Numbered from the stretch's first letter, positions 17,339-26,383 are shown. The stretch: 64,000 nt of DNA from Sedimenticola_A sp040506895 (GCA_040506895.1 JBEVVY010000001.1:496001-560000); one strand, 5' to 3'. Notes: generated by a model from the letters alone, not told the origin. Numbers and translations are program-made.

Positions 17339-18169
17339 TTGTGCCAGGTATTTGATATCCATCGCAGCAGCTACCGGGCATGGTTATCCCGGCCAAAACA
17401 GATATCGGCACTGGAGAGGCAACTCAGGGCAGAGATCAAGACCGTCCATGCGCTTAGTAATGGTTCTGCAGGAGCCAGGGCAATTGCCCGGATGGTCACT
17501 GACCGGGGGATCCCGCTGAGTCGATATCGCGCGGGGCGGAGGATGAAGGCACTGGGTCTTGTCAGTACCCAGCAACCGAAACATCGCTACAGGAAGGCCG
17601 AGCAGCCGTATCTTGGCATTCCGAATCGGCTGGATCGACAGTTTGATGTCGATGCACCCAACAAGGTCTGGACAGGTGACATCACCTATGTCTGGACCGG
17701 TAAACGCTGGTCGTACCTGGCAGTGGTGCTGGATCTGTACGCACGACGCCCGATTGGCTGGGCACTATCGCTGAACGCGGATAGTGCGCTGACGAGAAAG
17801 GCATTGATGATGGCCTATGAATCACGGGGCGAGCCGGAGGGCGTGATGTTCCACTCTGATCAGGGCTGTCAGTACACGGCTCTGGCGTTTCGACAACAGC
17901 TATGGCGTTATCAGATGAGCCAAAGTATGAGTCGTCGGGGAAACTGCTGGGACAATGCACCGATGGAGCGATTCTTCCGCAGTCTAAAAACCGAATGGGT
18001 GCCGGAGGTCGGTTACAGCTCATTCGAACAAGCGAAGCGCCATATCATGGCGTATGTAATCGGGTATTACAGTCGGCTCAGGCCGCACAGTCACAATGGT
18101 GGAATGCCACCGATTGTGGCCGAACAGCATTACTGGAATACCTATAAATCCGTGGCCAAAATGACTTGA
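17339..18169 (+). CDS. IS3-family transposase OrfB (DDE integrase core)
   Basis: The 276 residues counted from the first ATG hold the catalytic core of the transposase. The real N-terminus probably comes from the -1 frameshift at 17249-17255, since the frame is open back to that point and reads like family sequence (RLAEQFQIVRRLHRERYPVK). The catalytic triad is visible: Asp in WTGDITYVW, Asp in FHSDQGCQYTA, Glu in NAPMERFFRSLK. The rest is the rve integrase fold, with RLRPHSHNGGMPP near the end. The gene is intact, so the IS may still be active. Confidence 0.93.
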   Translation: MCQVFDIHRSSYRAWLSRPKQISALERQLRAEIKTVHALSNGSAGARAIARMVTDRGIPLSRYRAGRRMKALGLVSTQQPKHRYRKAEQPYLGIPNRLDRQFDVDAPNKVWTGDITYVWTGKRWSYLAVVLDLYARRPIGWALSLNADSALTRKALMMAYESRGEPEGVMFHSDQGCQYTALAFRQQLWRYQMSQSMSRRGNCWDNAPMERFFRSLKTEWVPEVGYSSFEQAKRHIMAYVIGYYSRLRPHSHNGGMPPIVAEQHYWNTYKSVAKMT

Positions 18170-18177
18170 CCACTACA

Positions 18178-18280
18178 TCCTTCCTTGGGATGTCCGGTTG
18201 TCTGCAAACTCTTTTACCACGCTGAAAGATTCTGGCGGTAGAGAAGCGGATAAAGAACTGAGTTTTTCTTCGGTTGACAC
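18178..18280 (-). pseudogene. Possible 5' fragment of a gene cut by the IS
   Basis: On the minus strand a GTG at 18280 opens about 34 codons (STEEKLSSLSASLPPESF...) that read like a genuine protein start and run straight into the IS edge. It may be the missing start of the GlgE-like gene or the remnant of another cargo gene, for example an antitoxin-type protein. The evidence is composition and plausibility only. Confidence 0.3.
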
Positions 18281-18398
18281 CCAAAAAACCTACTTGAAAC
18301 TATCAAATAGAAACAGAATAGGAGTGGGAGCTATGTAAGTCAATGAAAATACAAAGTAAAACCTAATTGAAAGATAAGGAACAAAGTGACACTCCGAG
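18273..18398 (-). repeat. Right end motifs of the ligA insertion
   Basis: Read inward on the minus strand, the end shows GTGTCAC (18392-18386), then TTTCAATTAGG (18372-18362), then a second copy, TTTCAAGTAGG (18299-18289), beside GGGTGTCAA. The repeated TTTCAAnTAGG and GTGTCA words match the left end at 12920-12952. Several short repeats at one end are typical of transposase-binding arrays in Tn7/Tn402-like elements; placing the element in such a group is inference. Confidence 0.5.
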
Positions 18399-19313
18399 GT
18401 GATACCCCAGGTGGTGCAGGTGGTCCCCGACCGCCGCCCGGACGATGCCAAAAAATTCGATATGCCCACCACCTGTCCCGAGTGTGGTTCAGAAGCGATC
18501 AGGGATGCGGACGAAGCGGTGATCCGCTGCAGTGGCGGGCTCTTCTGCCCGGCCCAGCGCAAGGAGGCAATAAAACACTTTGCTTCGAGGCGTGCCATGG
18601 ACATCGAAGGCCTGGGCGACAAGCTGGTGGATCAACTGGTGGAGCGCGACCTGGTCAACAACCCCGCTGACCTTTTCAAGCTGGAAGTGGAAGTCCTGGC
18701 CGGTCTTGAACGCATGGGCCAGAAGTCTGCCGAGAACCTGGTGAAGGCACTGGAGGAGAGCAAGAAGACCACCCTCAATCGTTTCCTCTTCTCACTGGGT
18801 ATCCGTGAAGTGGGAGAAGCCACGGCGCTCTCACTGGCAAATCACTTCTTTGAACTGGAGAAGATAGAGCAGGCCGACAGTGAGGCCCTGCAAGTGGTGC
18901 CCGATGTGGGCCCCATCGTGGCGGAGCACGTGGTCACCTTCTTCCGTCAGCCCCACAACCTTGAAGTGATTCAGCATCTACTGGATGCAGGCATCCAGTG
19001 GGAGAAGATCGAACCTGCCGACCAGGATGCCCCCAAACCCCTTGAAGGAAAGACCGTGGTATTGACGGGAAGTCTCAGCCGTCCCCGCAACGAGATCAAA
19101 TCTGAGTTGCAGGCCCTGGGTGCCAAGGTCACTGGCAGTGTCTCCAAGAAGACCGACTACGTTATCGCCGGTGCTGATGCTGGGTCAAAGCTCACAAAGG
19201 CCCAGGATCTGGGTGTCGAGGTGATTGATGAAGAGGGATTGGAAAGGCTTCTATCAAATGACTCCAGGCAAGACCCAGGGCAGGTGTTTCGTTCATCTAC
19301 TAAACATGATTAG
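18399..19313 (+). pseudogene. ligA: Host NAD-dependent DNA ligase, C-terminal half (interrupted)
   Basis: The frame opens with GTG (the Val of the RAGDV motif) and continues IPQVVQVVPDRRPDD without a break. It holds the four-cysteine zinc finger (CPECG...CSGGLFC), the HhH domain (MDIEGLGDKLVDQLVERDLV, LERMGQKSAENLV, LGIREVGEATA) and the BRCT domain (TVVLTGSLSRPRNEIKSEL). Joined to the first half it would make a 689-residue ligase, normal for the family. There is no ribosome site at a useful distance from the GTG (an AAGGA lies 18 bases away), so it is probably not translated well. No decay is visible, which suggests the insertion is recent. Confidence 0.93.
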
Positions 19314-19340
19314 TTAATACAAAGCGGGTATTTAGATATG

Positions 19341-19375
19341 AAAAAAAAAGCCATCCCGAAGGATGGCTTTTTTCA
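19341..19375. terminator. Bidirectional terminator after ligA
   Basis: An A-run, the stem AGCCATCC/GGATGGCT with loop CGAA, and a T-run form a symmetric rho-independent terminator serving ligA and the convergent PEP-CTERM gene. Confidence 0.9.
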
Positions 19376-19390
19376 TTATGAATAGCTGAG

Positions 19391-19927
19391 TTACTTTTTC
19401 GCTCTTCTGCGAGTAAAACCTATTCCTACAAGGCCAGCGCCCAGTAGTGCAATAATTGATGGCTCAGGTACTGCTTCTGCAGCACTTACCGATGAGATAT
19501 GGGTGCCACCAGATGTGCAACATGCGTCAGTGACAAACAAGCCTAACGTATGGGTGCCTGCTGATAGGAATACATCTTCCCACATAGCATCGAAAAATGA
19601 AGTGGCACCTGGTCCTCTGGTATCTGCCCCGAATGATCCGCTAGTTGGGGCAATGATTACCGAATCGAGCTCTATAGCAAAGGCATCACCCATAACACCC
19701 CTGTCTGCAATGTGGATGTCTATCAAGGAATCCGTAGTTACAGTAATAGTATGCTCATGACCTGGCATGCCTAACCAGCTAGTGACGGGAAGATGGTAAC
19801 CGGTTCCAACAGGGGATGACCAGGATGCGTTTCCAGATGCTCCGGTGGTAGGATCAATAACGCCTGCGTATGCAGTAAACGAAAAAATGAGAGCAGCGCT
19901 CGCAACCAAAGCCTTAAATAGTTTCAT
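19391..19927 (-). CDS. PEP-CTERM sorting-domain exported protein
   Basis: The 178-residue protein starts at MKLFKALVASAALI (signal peptide to about residue 22, ending AYAG). A longer frame to 19990 adds 21 residues without a ribosome site; GGACGA lies upstream of the chosen ATG. The C-terminus VPEPSIIALLGAGLVGIGFTRRRAKK-type tail (VPEP, membrane segment, Arg cluster) is the PEP-CTERM signal recognised by exosortase, which anchors or exports proteins in exopolysaccharide-producing bacteria. The middle is a beta-rich domain with no family I recognise. No exosortase is in this window. A candidate sigma-54 promoter lies upstream. Confidence 0.88.
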   Translation of the reverse strand: MKLFKALVASAALIFSFTAYAGVIDPTTGASGNASWSSPVGTGYHLPVTSWLGMPGHEHTITVTTDSLIDIHIADRGVMGDAFAIELDSVIIAPTSGSFGADTRGPGATSFFDAMWEDVFLSAGTHTLGLFVTDACCTSGGTHISSVSAAEAVPEPSIIALLGAGLVGIGFTRRRAKK

Positions 19928-19973
19928 TATCAGTTCGTCCTTACTGTGGGTGATTATACTTTTCATTGGTAAA

Positions 19974-19989
19974 GGCATAAATAATGCCA
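19974..19989 (-). promoter_or_regulatory. Candidate sigma-54 promoter for the minus-strand PEP-CTERM gene
   Basis: On the minus strand TGGCATTATTTATGCC has GG and GC separated by exactly 10 bases, the -24/-12 spacing, about 48 bases from the ATG. The -24 half is good (TGGCA) and the -12 half weaker (ATGC). Confidence 0.45.
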
Positions 19990-19990
19990 T

Positions 19991-20349
19991 AAGAATTTAT
20001 TCTATTATAATCAGTAAGATATAAAGTCTATAGATGTATATTGTTTTCATAACTGTAAAATATTCTGACGATATACCTGCAATCCATAACAGGCTATTTT
20101 TGAATGGCTGATGCATTGATTAATGCACTGCACAAAATCCAGTTGGTCGAATACTCTGATTTGGTTTGCTACAGAGCGTTATTAAAGGCGTTCACACACC
20201 TCTCTGTCTGTAACTATAAGTAGTTATCGTTTCTTACTTTGTACAATATCTGTTCGCTTGGTTCAGACGTCAGTTTTTTTTACACCTTGGTTTTTTTGCT
20301 GCAATGCATAATTATGTAATATGTTGTTTTTATTGCTAAATGATCTGTG
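19991..20349. other. AT-rich divergent promoter region between two PEP-CTERM genes
   Basis: About 460 bases separate the divergent PEP-CTERM genes. Apart from the two candidate sigma-54 sites at its edges I see no gene or RNA in this AT-rich stretch, which may hold activator sites. Confidence 0.5.
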
Positions 20350-20364
20350 GGAATGGATTTTGCA
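20348..20364 (+). promoter_or_regulatory. Candidate sigma-54 promoter for the plus-strand PEP-CTERM gene
   Basis: GTGGGAATGGATTTTGCAT has GG (20350-20351) and GC (20362-20363) 10 bases apart, with TTTTGCA as a good -12 half and a weaker -24 half. It lies about 85 bases upstream of the ATG. Confidence 0.4.
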
Positions 20365-20451
20365 TTAACTCATAATTAAGGTGCAGACGACATTTCACTT
20401 CAAGAGTTTGCACCCTAAAAACTTTTCAAAGCCAAGGGATAAGGGAATATT

Positions 20452-20988
20452 ATGAAATTTGTAAAACAATACATACGAGCAGTCAGTGCAGCGCTGCTGT
20501 TTCTAGTATCGACTGGTGCATCGGCATCGGTTATTACTCCAGATGCAGGCTGGTATGGATTCTGTTTCGGGGGCACAGGCAGTGCTGCTTATGAAGGATG
20601 TCAGAATGAAGGTGTTGGCGTAGCTGGTAACACGATGACTTTCACGCTCACAGGCCCTGCATCCCTTAAAGTGACTGATGGTTTTAACATTGGTGATATA
20701 TTCGATGTTTATATCAATTCAGTACTGGCCTTTACTACATCCACACCAGGTAGTGGTTCAACCCTGACAGATCCCGATGATCTCTTTGCAAGCGGTTATT
20801 ACAGCGCAGGCAGTATGTCGCTCGGTGCTGGTTCGTATGAAGTAGACATCTTTGCTGCCGCGTCACCTTTTGGCGGTGGTGGTGCTTATGTTTCGGTTCA
20901 GTCTGAAGTGCCTGCACCTGCTACATTGGCATTGCTGGGACTCGGTTTGGTTGGTATCAGTTTCTTCAGGCAAAAGAAAAGCGCCTAA
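20452..20988 (+). CDS. PEP-CTERM-like exported protein
   Basis: The 178-residue protein has a signal peptide (MKFVKQYIRAVSAALLFL...GASA) and a C-terminal sorting tail: VPAPATLALLGLGLVGISFF then RQKKSA, a VPAP variant of the PEP motif followed by a membrane segment and basic end. The mature region is Gly/Ser-rich and beta-predicted (FGGGGAYVSVQ). The function of the mature domain is unknown. It is divergent from the other PEP-CTERM gene, which points to a shared control region. A rho-independent terminator follows. Confidence 0.88.
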   Translation: MKFVKQYIRAVSAALLFLVSTGASASVITPDAGWYGFCFGGTGSAAYEGCQNEGVGVAGNTMTFTLTGPASLKVTDGFNIGDIFDVYINSVLAFTTSTPGSGSTLTDPDDLFASGYYSAGSMSLGAGSYEVDIFAAASPFGGGGAYVSVQSEVPAPATLALLGLGLVGISFFRQKKSA

Positions 20989-21010
20989 GAAACCCAGTCT
21001 GCTTACTGAG

Positions 21011-21042
21011 AAAACCCCGTCTGTTCAGGCGGGGTTTTTTAT
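21011..21042 (+). terminator. Rho-independent terminator
   Basis: The stem AACCCCG/CGGGGTT with loop TCTGTTCAGG-like bases is followed by a run of T, just downstream of the PEP-CTERM gene. Confidence 0.88.
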
Positions 21043-21148
21043 TTCAGACCAAGGCTTTTTTTCATAAGTATTTGGGCTTTCCTGTTGATAGTTTTCGCTC
21101 TTTTGTTACAGAATGCTTTGAGCTGTTTCCAAATTCAGAGTTAAACAC

Positions 21149-22039
21149 ATGCAAGCCGACCTGCTGACCAAAGTCATTCTTCCCCTCTCCCTTTTCCTGA
21201 TCATGTACGGGATCGGTATCTCCCTGCGGATTGCCGATTTCAAGGGTGTGGTCAATTCACCCAAGGCGGTTGCTATCGGGTTGGCTGGCCAGATGGTCTT
21301 GCTGCCGGTTATCGCTTTTGTGCTGGCACTGCTGTTCCAGTTGCCACCGGAGATCGCGGTGGGTTTGATCATCATCGCCCTGGCACCGGGTGGGGCCACG
21401 TCCAACATGTTCACCTATCTCTCCAGGGGTGACGTATCGCTCTCCATTACGCTGACGGCGGTTGTCAGCCTGATCACGCCGTTTACGATTCCCCTGCTTG
21501 CCGTGTTGAGCATGGACTACTTCATGGGCAGTAACACGGCTTTCTCTCTGCCCATTGGAAAGACCATCGTGCAGCTGCTGGTGATCACGGTGATTCCCGT
21601 CGCCCTGGGTATGTTCACCCTGTCCCGCTGGCCAAACGGTGCAAAGAAGATAGAGCGTGTACTGAAGTGGTTTTCCATCTTTTTCCTTTTCCTGATCATC
21701 GCCCTTATCGTGTTGAAGAATGCTGACAATATGCTGAGCTTCTTTGCCCAGGCCGGTATGGCGACCCTGGTGCTCAACCTGGTGGTACTGGCCCTGGGGT
21801 ACCAGTTGGCGAACTGGACAAGACTTTCACACCGCCAGTCCATCACCATCGGCTTCGAGGTGGGTATCCAGAACGGCACCCTGGCACTGGTGGTGGCGGG
21901 TACCCTGATCGGCAATGCGACCATGATGATCCCCGCGGTAACTTATTCCCTGTTGATGTTCGTCAGTGGTGCGGCTTTCGGCTGGTGGGTCAACCAGCGT
22001 AAAGGGGACGACCTGGCCACCGGGGAGTCGGCGGCATAA
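21149..22039 (+). CDS. Bile acid:sodium symporter (BASS) family transporter
   Basis: The 296-residue inner-membrane protein has about nine hydrophobic segments. Family marks include LFLIMYGIGISLRIADF near the N-terminus, the conserved LAPGGATSNMFTYLSRGDVSLS around residues 78-100 (crossover and sodium-site region), and IGFEVGIQNGTLALVVAG around 230-247. BASS proteins take up organic anions with sodium; the substrate here is unknown. ybaN follows 10 bases downstream and is probably in the same operon. Confidence 0.92.
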   Translation: MQADLLTKVILPLSLFLIMYGIGISLRIADFKGVVNSPKAVAIGLAGQMVLLPVIAFVLALLFQLPPEIAVGLIIIALAPGGATSNMFTYLSRGDVSLSITLTAVVSLITPFTIPLLAVLSMDYFMGSNTAFSLPIGKTIVQLLVITVIPVALGMFTLSRWPNGAKKIERVLKWFSIFFLFLIIALIVLKNADNMLSFFAQAGMATLVLNLVVLALGYQLANWTRLSHRQSITIGFEVGIQNGTLALVVAGTLIGNATMMIPAVTYSLLMFVSGAAFGWWVNQRKGDDLATGESAA

Positions 22040-22049
22040 AGTCCATCCA

Positions 22050-22463
22050 ATGAAACGGCCACTGCTACTGGGAATCGGTTGGCTCTCACTCGGTGCAGGT
22101 GCACTTGGCGTGTTCCTGCCGCTGTTGCCTACCACGCCTTTTCTGTTGCTCTCGGCCTGGTGTTTCTCTCGCAGCTCTGAGCGGTTGCACCGCTGGCTGC
22201 TGGACAATCCGAGATTTGGCCACGTGATCCGCCGATGGGAAGAGGAGGGCACCATGGAGCGGCGTATCAAGCTGCGAGCCATCGGCCTGGTTATCCTGGG
22301 TTTTTCCATCACTGTGCTGCTGGTGCCCATGCCGCTGCATGCCCGGGCGGGCTTGGTGCTGCTGGGCCTGGCCATCGCCTACTATCTCTACCGCATTCCA
22401 GAGCCCAAAAAGGTGGTCGCAGATTCGAAAGAGCTGCCCGAAGTGGCGGAAGACCGGAGCTGA
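22050..22463 (+). CDS. YbaN/DUF454 family inner-membrane protein
   Basis: The 137-residue protein starts MKRPLLLGIGWLSLGAGALG and has about four membrane segments. The LPLLPTTPFLLLSAWCFSRSSERLHRWLL stretch followed by NPRFGHVIRRWEEE is the hallmark of the YbaN (DUF454) family. The function is not established. It lies 10 bases behind the BASS transporter gene. Confidence 0.88.
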   Translation: MKRPLLLGIGWLSLGAGALGVFLPLLPTTPFLLLSAWCFSRSSERLHRWLLDNPRFGHVIRRWEEEGTMERRIKLRAIGLVILGFSITVLLVPMPLHARAGLVLLGLAIAYYLYRIPEPKKVVADSKELPEVAEDRS

Positions 22464-22571
22464 TGCCGGTATACATCTTCTAACTTGTTGTTTTCCAACT
22501 TGGTTTCTATTTACATCCCGGGGGGTTGCAGCTAAGCTGTGCCCCTTTTCGTTTTCTGTTGTCTGGAGACC

Positions 22572-23900
22572 GTGTTGAGTTCTTCCGAAAACCTCGTTTT
22601 TTCAGTCCGGCCGGGCGGCCAGCTGAGTGGCAATCTGCGGGTTGCCGGTGATAAATCCATCTCCCACCGTTCCATCATGCTGGGTTCACTGGCCGAGGGG
22701 ACGACCCACGTCAGCGGTTTCCTCGAAGGCGAGGATGCACTCGCCACCCTGAACGCCTTCAGGGCGATGGGTGTGCAGATCGAAGGCCCGGACAACGGCC
22801 GGGTGGTGATCCACGGTGTCGGCATGAACGGCCTGAAAGCATCTGATCAACCCCTCGATCTGGGTAACTCCGGTACCTCCATGCGCCTGCTCTCGGGACT
22901 TCTCGCGGGGCAGGGACTCGATCTCACCCTGGTTGGCGACAGCTCTCTCTCCGGGCGTCCCATGCGACGGGTGACCGATCCGCTGGCAATGATGGGCGCC
23001 GATGTGGGTACAACGGAGGAGGGTACCGCACCCCTGCATATACGGCCCGTTGAGACCTTGAAGGCCATCGATTACGAGATGCCGGTGGCGAGTGCCCAGG
23101 TGAAGTCCTGCGTACTGCTGGCCGGTCTCTATGCGGATGGCGAGACCTCGGTCACCGAACCGGCCCCCACCCGTGACCATACTGAGCGCATGCTGCAGGG
23201 ATTCGGGTACGAGGTGAAGAGAGACGGCAGTCGCGTCACCCTCAGCGGGGGTGGCAAGCTCACCGCCTGTGACCTGGAAGTGCCGGCGGATATCTCCTCA
23301 GCTGCCTTCTTCCTGGTGGGGGCGAGCATTGCCGAGGGTTCCGATGTGACCCTGGAGCACGTGGGCATGAACCCCACCCGCGACGGGGTGATCAATATCC
23401 TGCGTGAGATGGGTGCCGATATCGAGGTGCTCAATCCCCGCGACGTGGGTGGTGAGCCGGTGGCGGATCTGCGGGTACGCTCTGCGAAGCTGAAGGGTAT
23501 CCGCATCCCCGAGGACCAGGTGCCCCTGGCCATCGACGAGTTTCCGGCGCTGTTTGTCGCCGCGGCCTGTGCCGAGGGTGAGACCGTGCTGACCGGTGCC
23601 GAGGAGCTGCGGGTGAAGGAGAGCGATCGCATTCAGACGATGGCCGACGGGCTCCAGGTCCTGGGTGTGAAGGCCGATCCGACACCGGACGGTATCGTGA
23701 TCCAGGGCGGTACCATCGGTGGTGGCCGGGTGAACAGTCACGGCGATCACCGCATCGCCATGTCATTTGCCATGGCAGGGCTGAGGGCCGAGGGTGAGAT
23801 CGTCATCGACGATTGTGCCAACGTGAACACCTCGTTTCCCGGTTTCGTGGAGCTGGCGCGCAGTGCCGGGCTCGATATCACCTCTGACCGGGAGAGCTGA
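22572..23900 (+). CDS. aroA: 3-phosphoshikimate 1-carboxyvinyltransferase (EPSP synthase)
   Basis: AroA joins shikimate-3-phosphate and PEP in aromatic amino acid synthesis. The protein, about 442 residues, carries GDKSISHRSIMLGSLAEG (phosphate-binding Lys and Ser), NSGTSMRLLSG, and DEFPALFVAAAC with the catalytic Asp. The start is uncertain: a GTG at 22572 or TTG at 22575 is preferred over the longer frame because a GGAGA lies just upstream and these fit the family length. cmk follows with one base between, then rpsA and ihfB, a conserved gammaproteobacterial order. Confidence 0.95.
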   Translation: MLSSSENLVFSVRPGGQLSGNLRVAGDKSISHRSIMLGSLAEGTTHVSGFLEGEDALATLNAFRAMGVQIEGPDNGRVVIHGVGMNGLKASDQPLDLGNSGTSMRLLSGLLAGQGLDLTLVGDSSLSGRPMRRVTDPLAMMGADVGTTEEGTAPLHIRPVETLKAIDYEMPVASAQVKSCVLLAGLYADGETSVTEPAPTRDHTERMLQGFGYEVKRDGSRVTLSGGGKLTACDLEVPADISSAAFFLVGASIAEGSDVTLEHVGMNPTRDGVINILREMGADIEVLNPRDVGGEPVADLRVRSAKLKGIRIPEDQVPLAIDEFPALFVAAACAEGETVLTGAEELRVKESDRIQTMADGLQVLGVKADPTPDGIVIQGGTIGGGRVNSHGDHRIAMSFAMAGLRAEGEIVIDDCANVNTSFPGFVELARSAGLDITSDRES

Positions 23901-23901
23901 G

Positions 23902-24570
23902 ATGGCACGGGTGATCACCATCGATGGCCCCAGCGGCTCCGGCAAGGGCACCATCGCAGAAATCGTAGCTGAACGGCTTGGATGGCACTGCCTGGACAGC
24001 GGCGCACTCTATCGCCTGGTGGGTCTTGCGGTCGATCGTGCTGATATCGGCTTTGAAGATGCCGCTAAAATTTCTGAAATTGCCAGAAACCTGGATGTTG
24101 AGTTTCAGGGGCGCAAGATCCTCATGAGCGGGGAGGATGTGAGCCTGGCGATCCGTACGGAGACCGCCGGCAACAACGCCTCCAAGGTGGCAGCCATTCC
24201 CGAGGTGCGGGCCGCACTGCTGGCCTGGCAGCAGGATTACGCCAGGGAGCCCGGACTGGTCGCCGACGGCCGCGATATGGGCAGCGTGGTATTCCCCGGC
24301 GCAGAGGTCAAAATCTTTCTCGACGCGAGTGCCGAGGAGAGGGCTGAAAGGCGCTATAAGCAGTTGAAAGAAAAAGGATTAGATGCTAATCTTGCCGACC
24401 TTGTCGCAGAGATTCGCGAACGGGACGACCGTGACCGTAATCGAAGCGTCGCTCCACTGATGGCACCCGAGGGTTCGCTGGAGGTGGATTCGACAGCACT
24501 GAGCATTGACGAAGTGCTGGAAACGGTCCTGGAAAAAGTGCGTGGCACCTTCCCGGACCTTGTTGTTTAG
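23902..24570 (+). CDS. cmk: Cytidylate kinase
   Basis: Cmk phosphorylates CMP and dCMP with ATP. The 222-residue protein starts MARVITIDGPSGSGKGT, the P-loop, right behind the aroA stop. LDSGALYR, GRDMGSVVFPGAEVKIFLDA and the lid region RDDRDRNRSVAPL are all conserved. The final residues are followed by a small hairpin and T-run before rpsA. Confidence 0.96.
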   Translation: MARVITIDGPSGSGKGTIAEIVAERLGWHCLDSGALYRLVGLAVDRADIGFEDAAKISEIARNLDVEFQGRKILMSGEDVSLAIRTETAGNNASKVAAIPEVRAALLAWQQDYAREPGLVADGRDMGSVVFPGAEVKIFLDASAEERAERRYKQLKEKGLDANLADLVAEIRERDDRDRNRSVAPLMAPEGSLEVDSTALSIDEVLETVLEKVRGTFPDLVV

Positions 24571-24573
24571 GGC

Positions 24574-24595
24574 GGTCCGAAGAGGACCATTTTTG
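24574..24595 (+). terminator. Small terminator-like hairpin between cmk and rpsA
   Basis: GGTCC-GAAGA-GGACC is followed by ATTTTTG. The short stem suggests a weak terminator or a leader element upstream of rpsA. Confidence 0.55.
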
Positions 24596-24678
24596 TTTAA
24601 CCATAACCCCGGTGCAGTGTGTTTTCGCTGTCCCGAACTAATAGGACCGGCATTGGGCCGATCCGGGAAATTTTTAAC

Positions 24679-26352
24679 ATGACCGAAAGCTTTGCAGAAC
24701 TTTTTGAAGAATCTATCGCCAATACCCAGCTGCGCTCAGGCGCTATCGTAATTGGCACCGTTCTCGATATCACCAACGACGCCGTTATCGTGAACGCCGG
24801 ACTGAAGTCCGAAGGCGTAATCCCCAAAAGCCAGTTTTTGAATGTCGACGGTGACCTCGAGGTCAACGTCGGTGACCAGGTAGAGGTTGCCCTGGATGCC
24901 GTTGAAGACGGTTTCGGCGCCACCCGCCTGTCCCGTGAAAAAGCCAAGCGCCAGCAGGCCTGGCGTGTTCTGGAAAAGGCTTTCGAAGCAGAAGAGACCG
25001 TTGTTGGTCGCATCAACGGCAAGGTCAAGGGCGGCTTCACCGTCGAACTCGGCGAGATCCGCGCATTCCTGCCCGGCTCCCTGGTTGACGTTCGTCCCGT
25101 TCGTGACACCACCTACCTGGAAGGCAAGGACCTGGAATTCAAGGTCATCAAGCTGGACCAGCGCCGCAACAACGTTGTCGTCTCCCGCCGCGCGGTGGTC
25201 GAGACCGAGTACAGCGCCGAGCGCGAGCAGCTGCTCGAGTCCCTGCAGGAAGGCCAGGAAGTCAAGGGTATGGTCAAGAACCTCACCGACTACGGTGCGT
25301 TCGTCGACCTGGGCGGTATCGACGGCCTGCTGCACATCACCGATATGGCCTGGAAACGCGTCAAGCATCCTTCCGAGGTTGTCGAGATCGGTGACGAGAT
25401 CATGGTCAAGGTTCTCAAGTTCGACCGCGACAAGCAGCGCGTATCACTCGGCCTGAAGCAGATGGGCGACGATCCCTGGGTCAACCTGGCTCGCCGCTAC
25501 CCCGAGAACACCCGCCTGTTCGGCAAGGTCACCAACCTGGCAGACTACGGCTGCTTCGTTGAGATCGAAGAGGGTGTCGAAGGCCTGGTTCACGTCTCCG
25601 AGATGGATTGGACCAACAAGAACATCCACCCCTCCAAGCTGGTTCAGCTGGGTGACGAGGTTGAAGTCATGGTTCTGGATATCGACGAAGAGCGTCGTCG
25701 TATCTCCCTCGGCATGAAGCAGTGCAAGGCCAACCCCTGGGAAGATTTCTCCGAGGGCCACAACAAGGGCGACCACGTTACCGGCAAGATCAAGTCCATC
25801 ACCGACTTCGGTATCTTCATCGGCCTGGACGGTGGCATCGACGGCCTGGTTCACCTCTCCGATATCTCCTGGGACGAGCAGGGCGAAGAGGCTGTGCGCA
25901 ACTTCAAGAAGGGTCAGGAACTGGAGACCGTTGTACTCTCCGTCGATCCTGAGCGTGAGCGTATCTCCCTGGGCATCAAGCAGCTGGATCAGGATCCTTT
26001 CTCCAGCTACCTGGCAGCCCACAGCAAGGGCAGCATCGTTACCGGTACCATCAAGGAAGTTGATGCGCGCGGCGCCGTCATCACCCTCGCCGAGAACATC
26101 GAAGGTTACCTGCGTGCCTCCGAGATCTCCCGCGAGCGTGTTGAAGATGCACGTACCCACCTGAAAGAGGGTGCAGAGGTCGAAGCCAAGTTCATGGGCG
26201 TCGATCGTAAGAACCGCACCATCTCCCTCTCCATCAAGGCGAAGGATGTCGCCGAGGAGCAGGAGGCCATCAAGTCCTACTCACGTGGATCTGTCGGCGG
26301 TGCCACGCTGGGTGATCTGCTGAAGGACCAGATGGGGCAGAACGAAGAGTAA
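24679..26352 (+). CDS. rpsA: 30S ribosomal protein S1
   Basis: S1 binds mRNA leaders on the small ribosomal subunit. The 557 residues from MTESFAELFEESIAN match the usual length exactly; the frame upstream of that ATG is not family-like. Six S1/OB domains are visible through repeated motifs such as GFTVELGEIRAFLPGS, YGAFVDLGGIDGLLHITD, YGCFVEIEEGVEGLVHVSE, FGIFIGLDGGIDGLVHLSD and GAVITLAENIEGYLRASE. Codon use is strongly biased towards highly expressed choices. ihfB follows. Confidence 0.98.
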   Translation: MTESFAELFEESIANTQLRSGAIVIGTVLDITNDAVIVNAGLKSEGVIPKSQFLNVDGDLEVNVGDQVEVALDAVEDGFGATRLSREKAKRQQAWRVLEKAFEAEETVVGRINGKVKGGFTVELGEIRAFLPGSLVDVRPVRDTTYLEGKDLEFKVIKLDQRRNNVVVSRRAVVETEYSAEREQLLESLQEGQEVKGMVKNLTDYGAFVDLGGIDGLLHITDMAWKRVKHPSEVVEIGDEIMVKVLKFDRDKQRVSLGLKQMGDDPWVNLARRYPENTRLFGKVTNLADYGCFVEIEEGVEGLVHVSEMDWTNKNIHPSKLVQLGDEVEVMVLDIDEERRRISLGMKQCKANPWEDFSEGHNKGDHVTGKIKSITDFGIFIGLDGGIDGLVHLSDISWDEQGEEAVRNFKKGQELETVVLSVDPERERISLGIKQLDQDPFSSYLAAHSKGSIVTGTIKEVDARGAVITLAENIEGYLRASEISRERVEDARTHLKEGAEVEAKFMGVDRKNRTISLSIKAKDVAEEQEAIKSYSRGSVGGATLGDLLKDQMGQNEE

Positions 26353-26383
26353 GCCCTTGAGGTAATTCACCTTAAGCGACTGT

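Noticed and set aside
18386..18670. 94-residue plus frame spanning the right junction
   Set aside because: It is out of frame with the conserved ligase sequence, and its composition (Gly/Pro/Arg) is that of a shadow frame.
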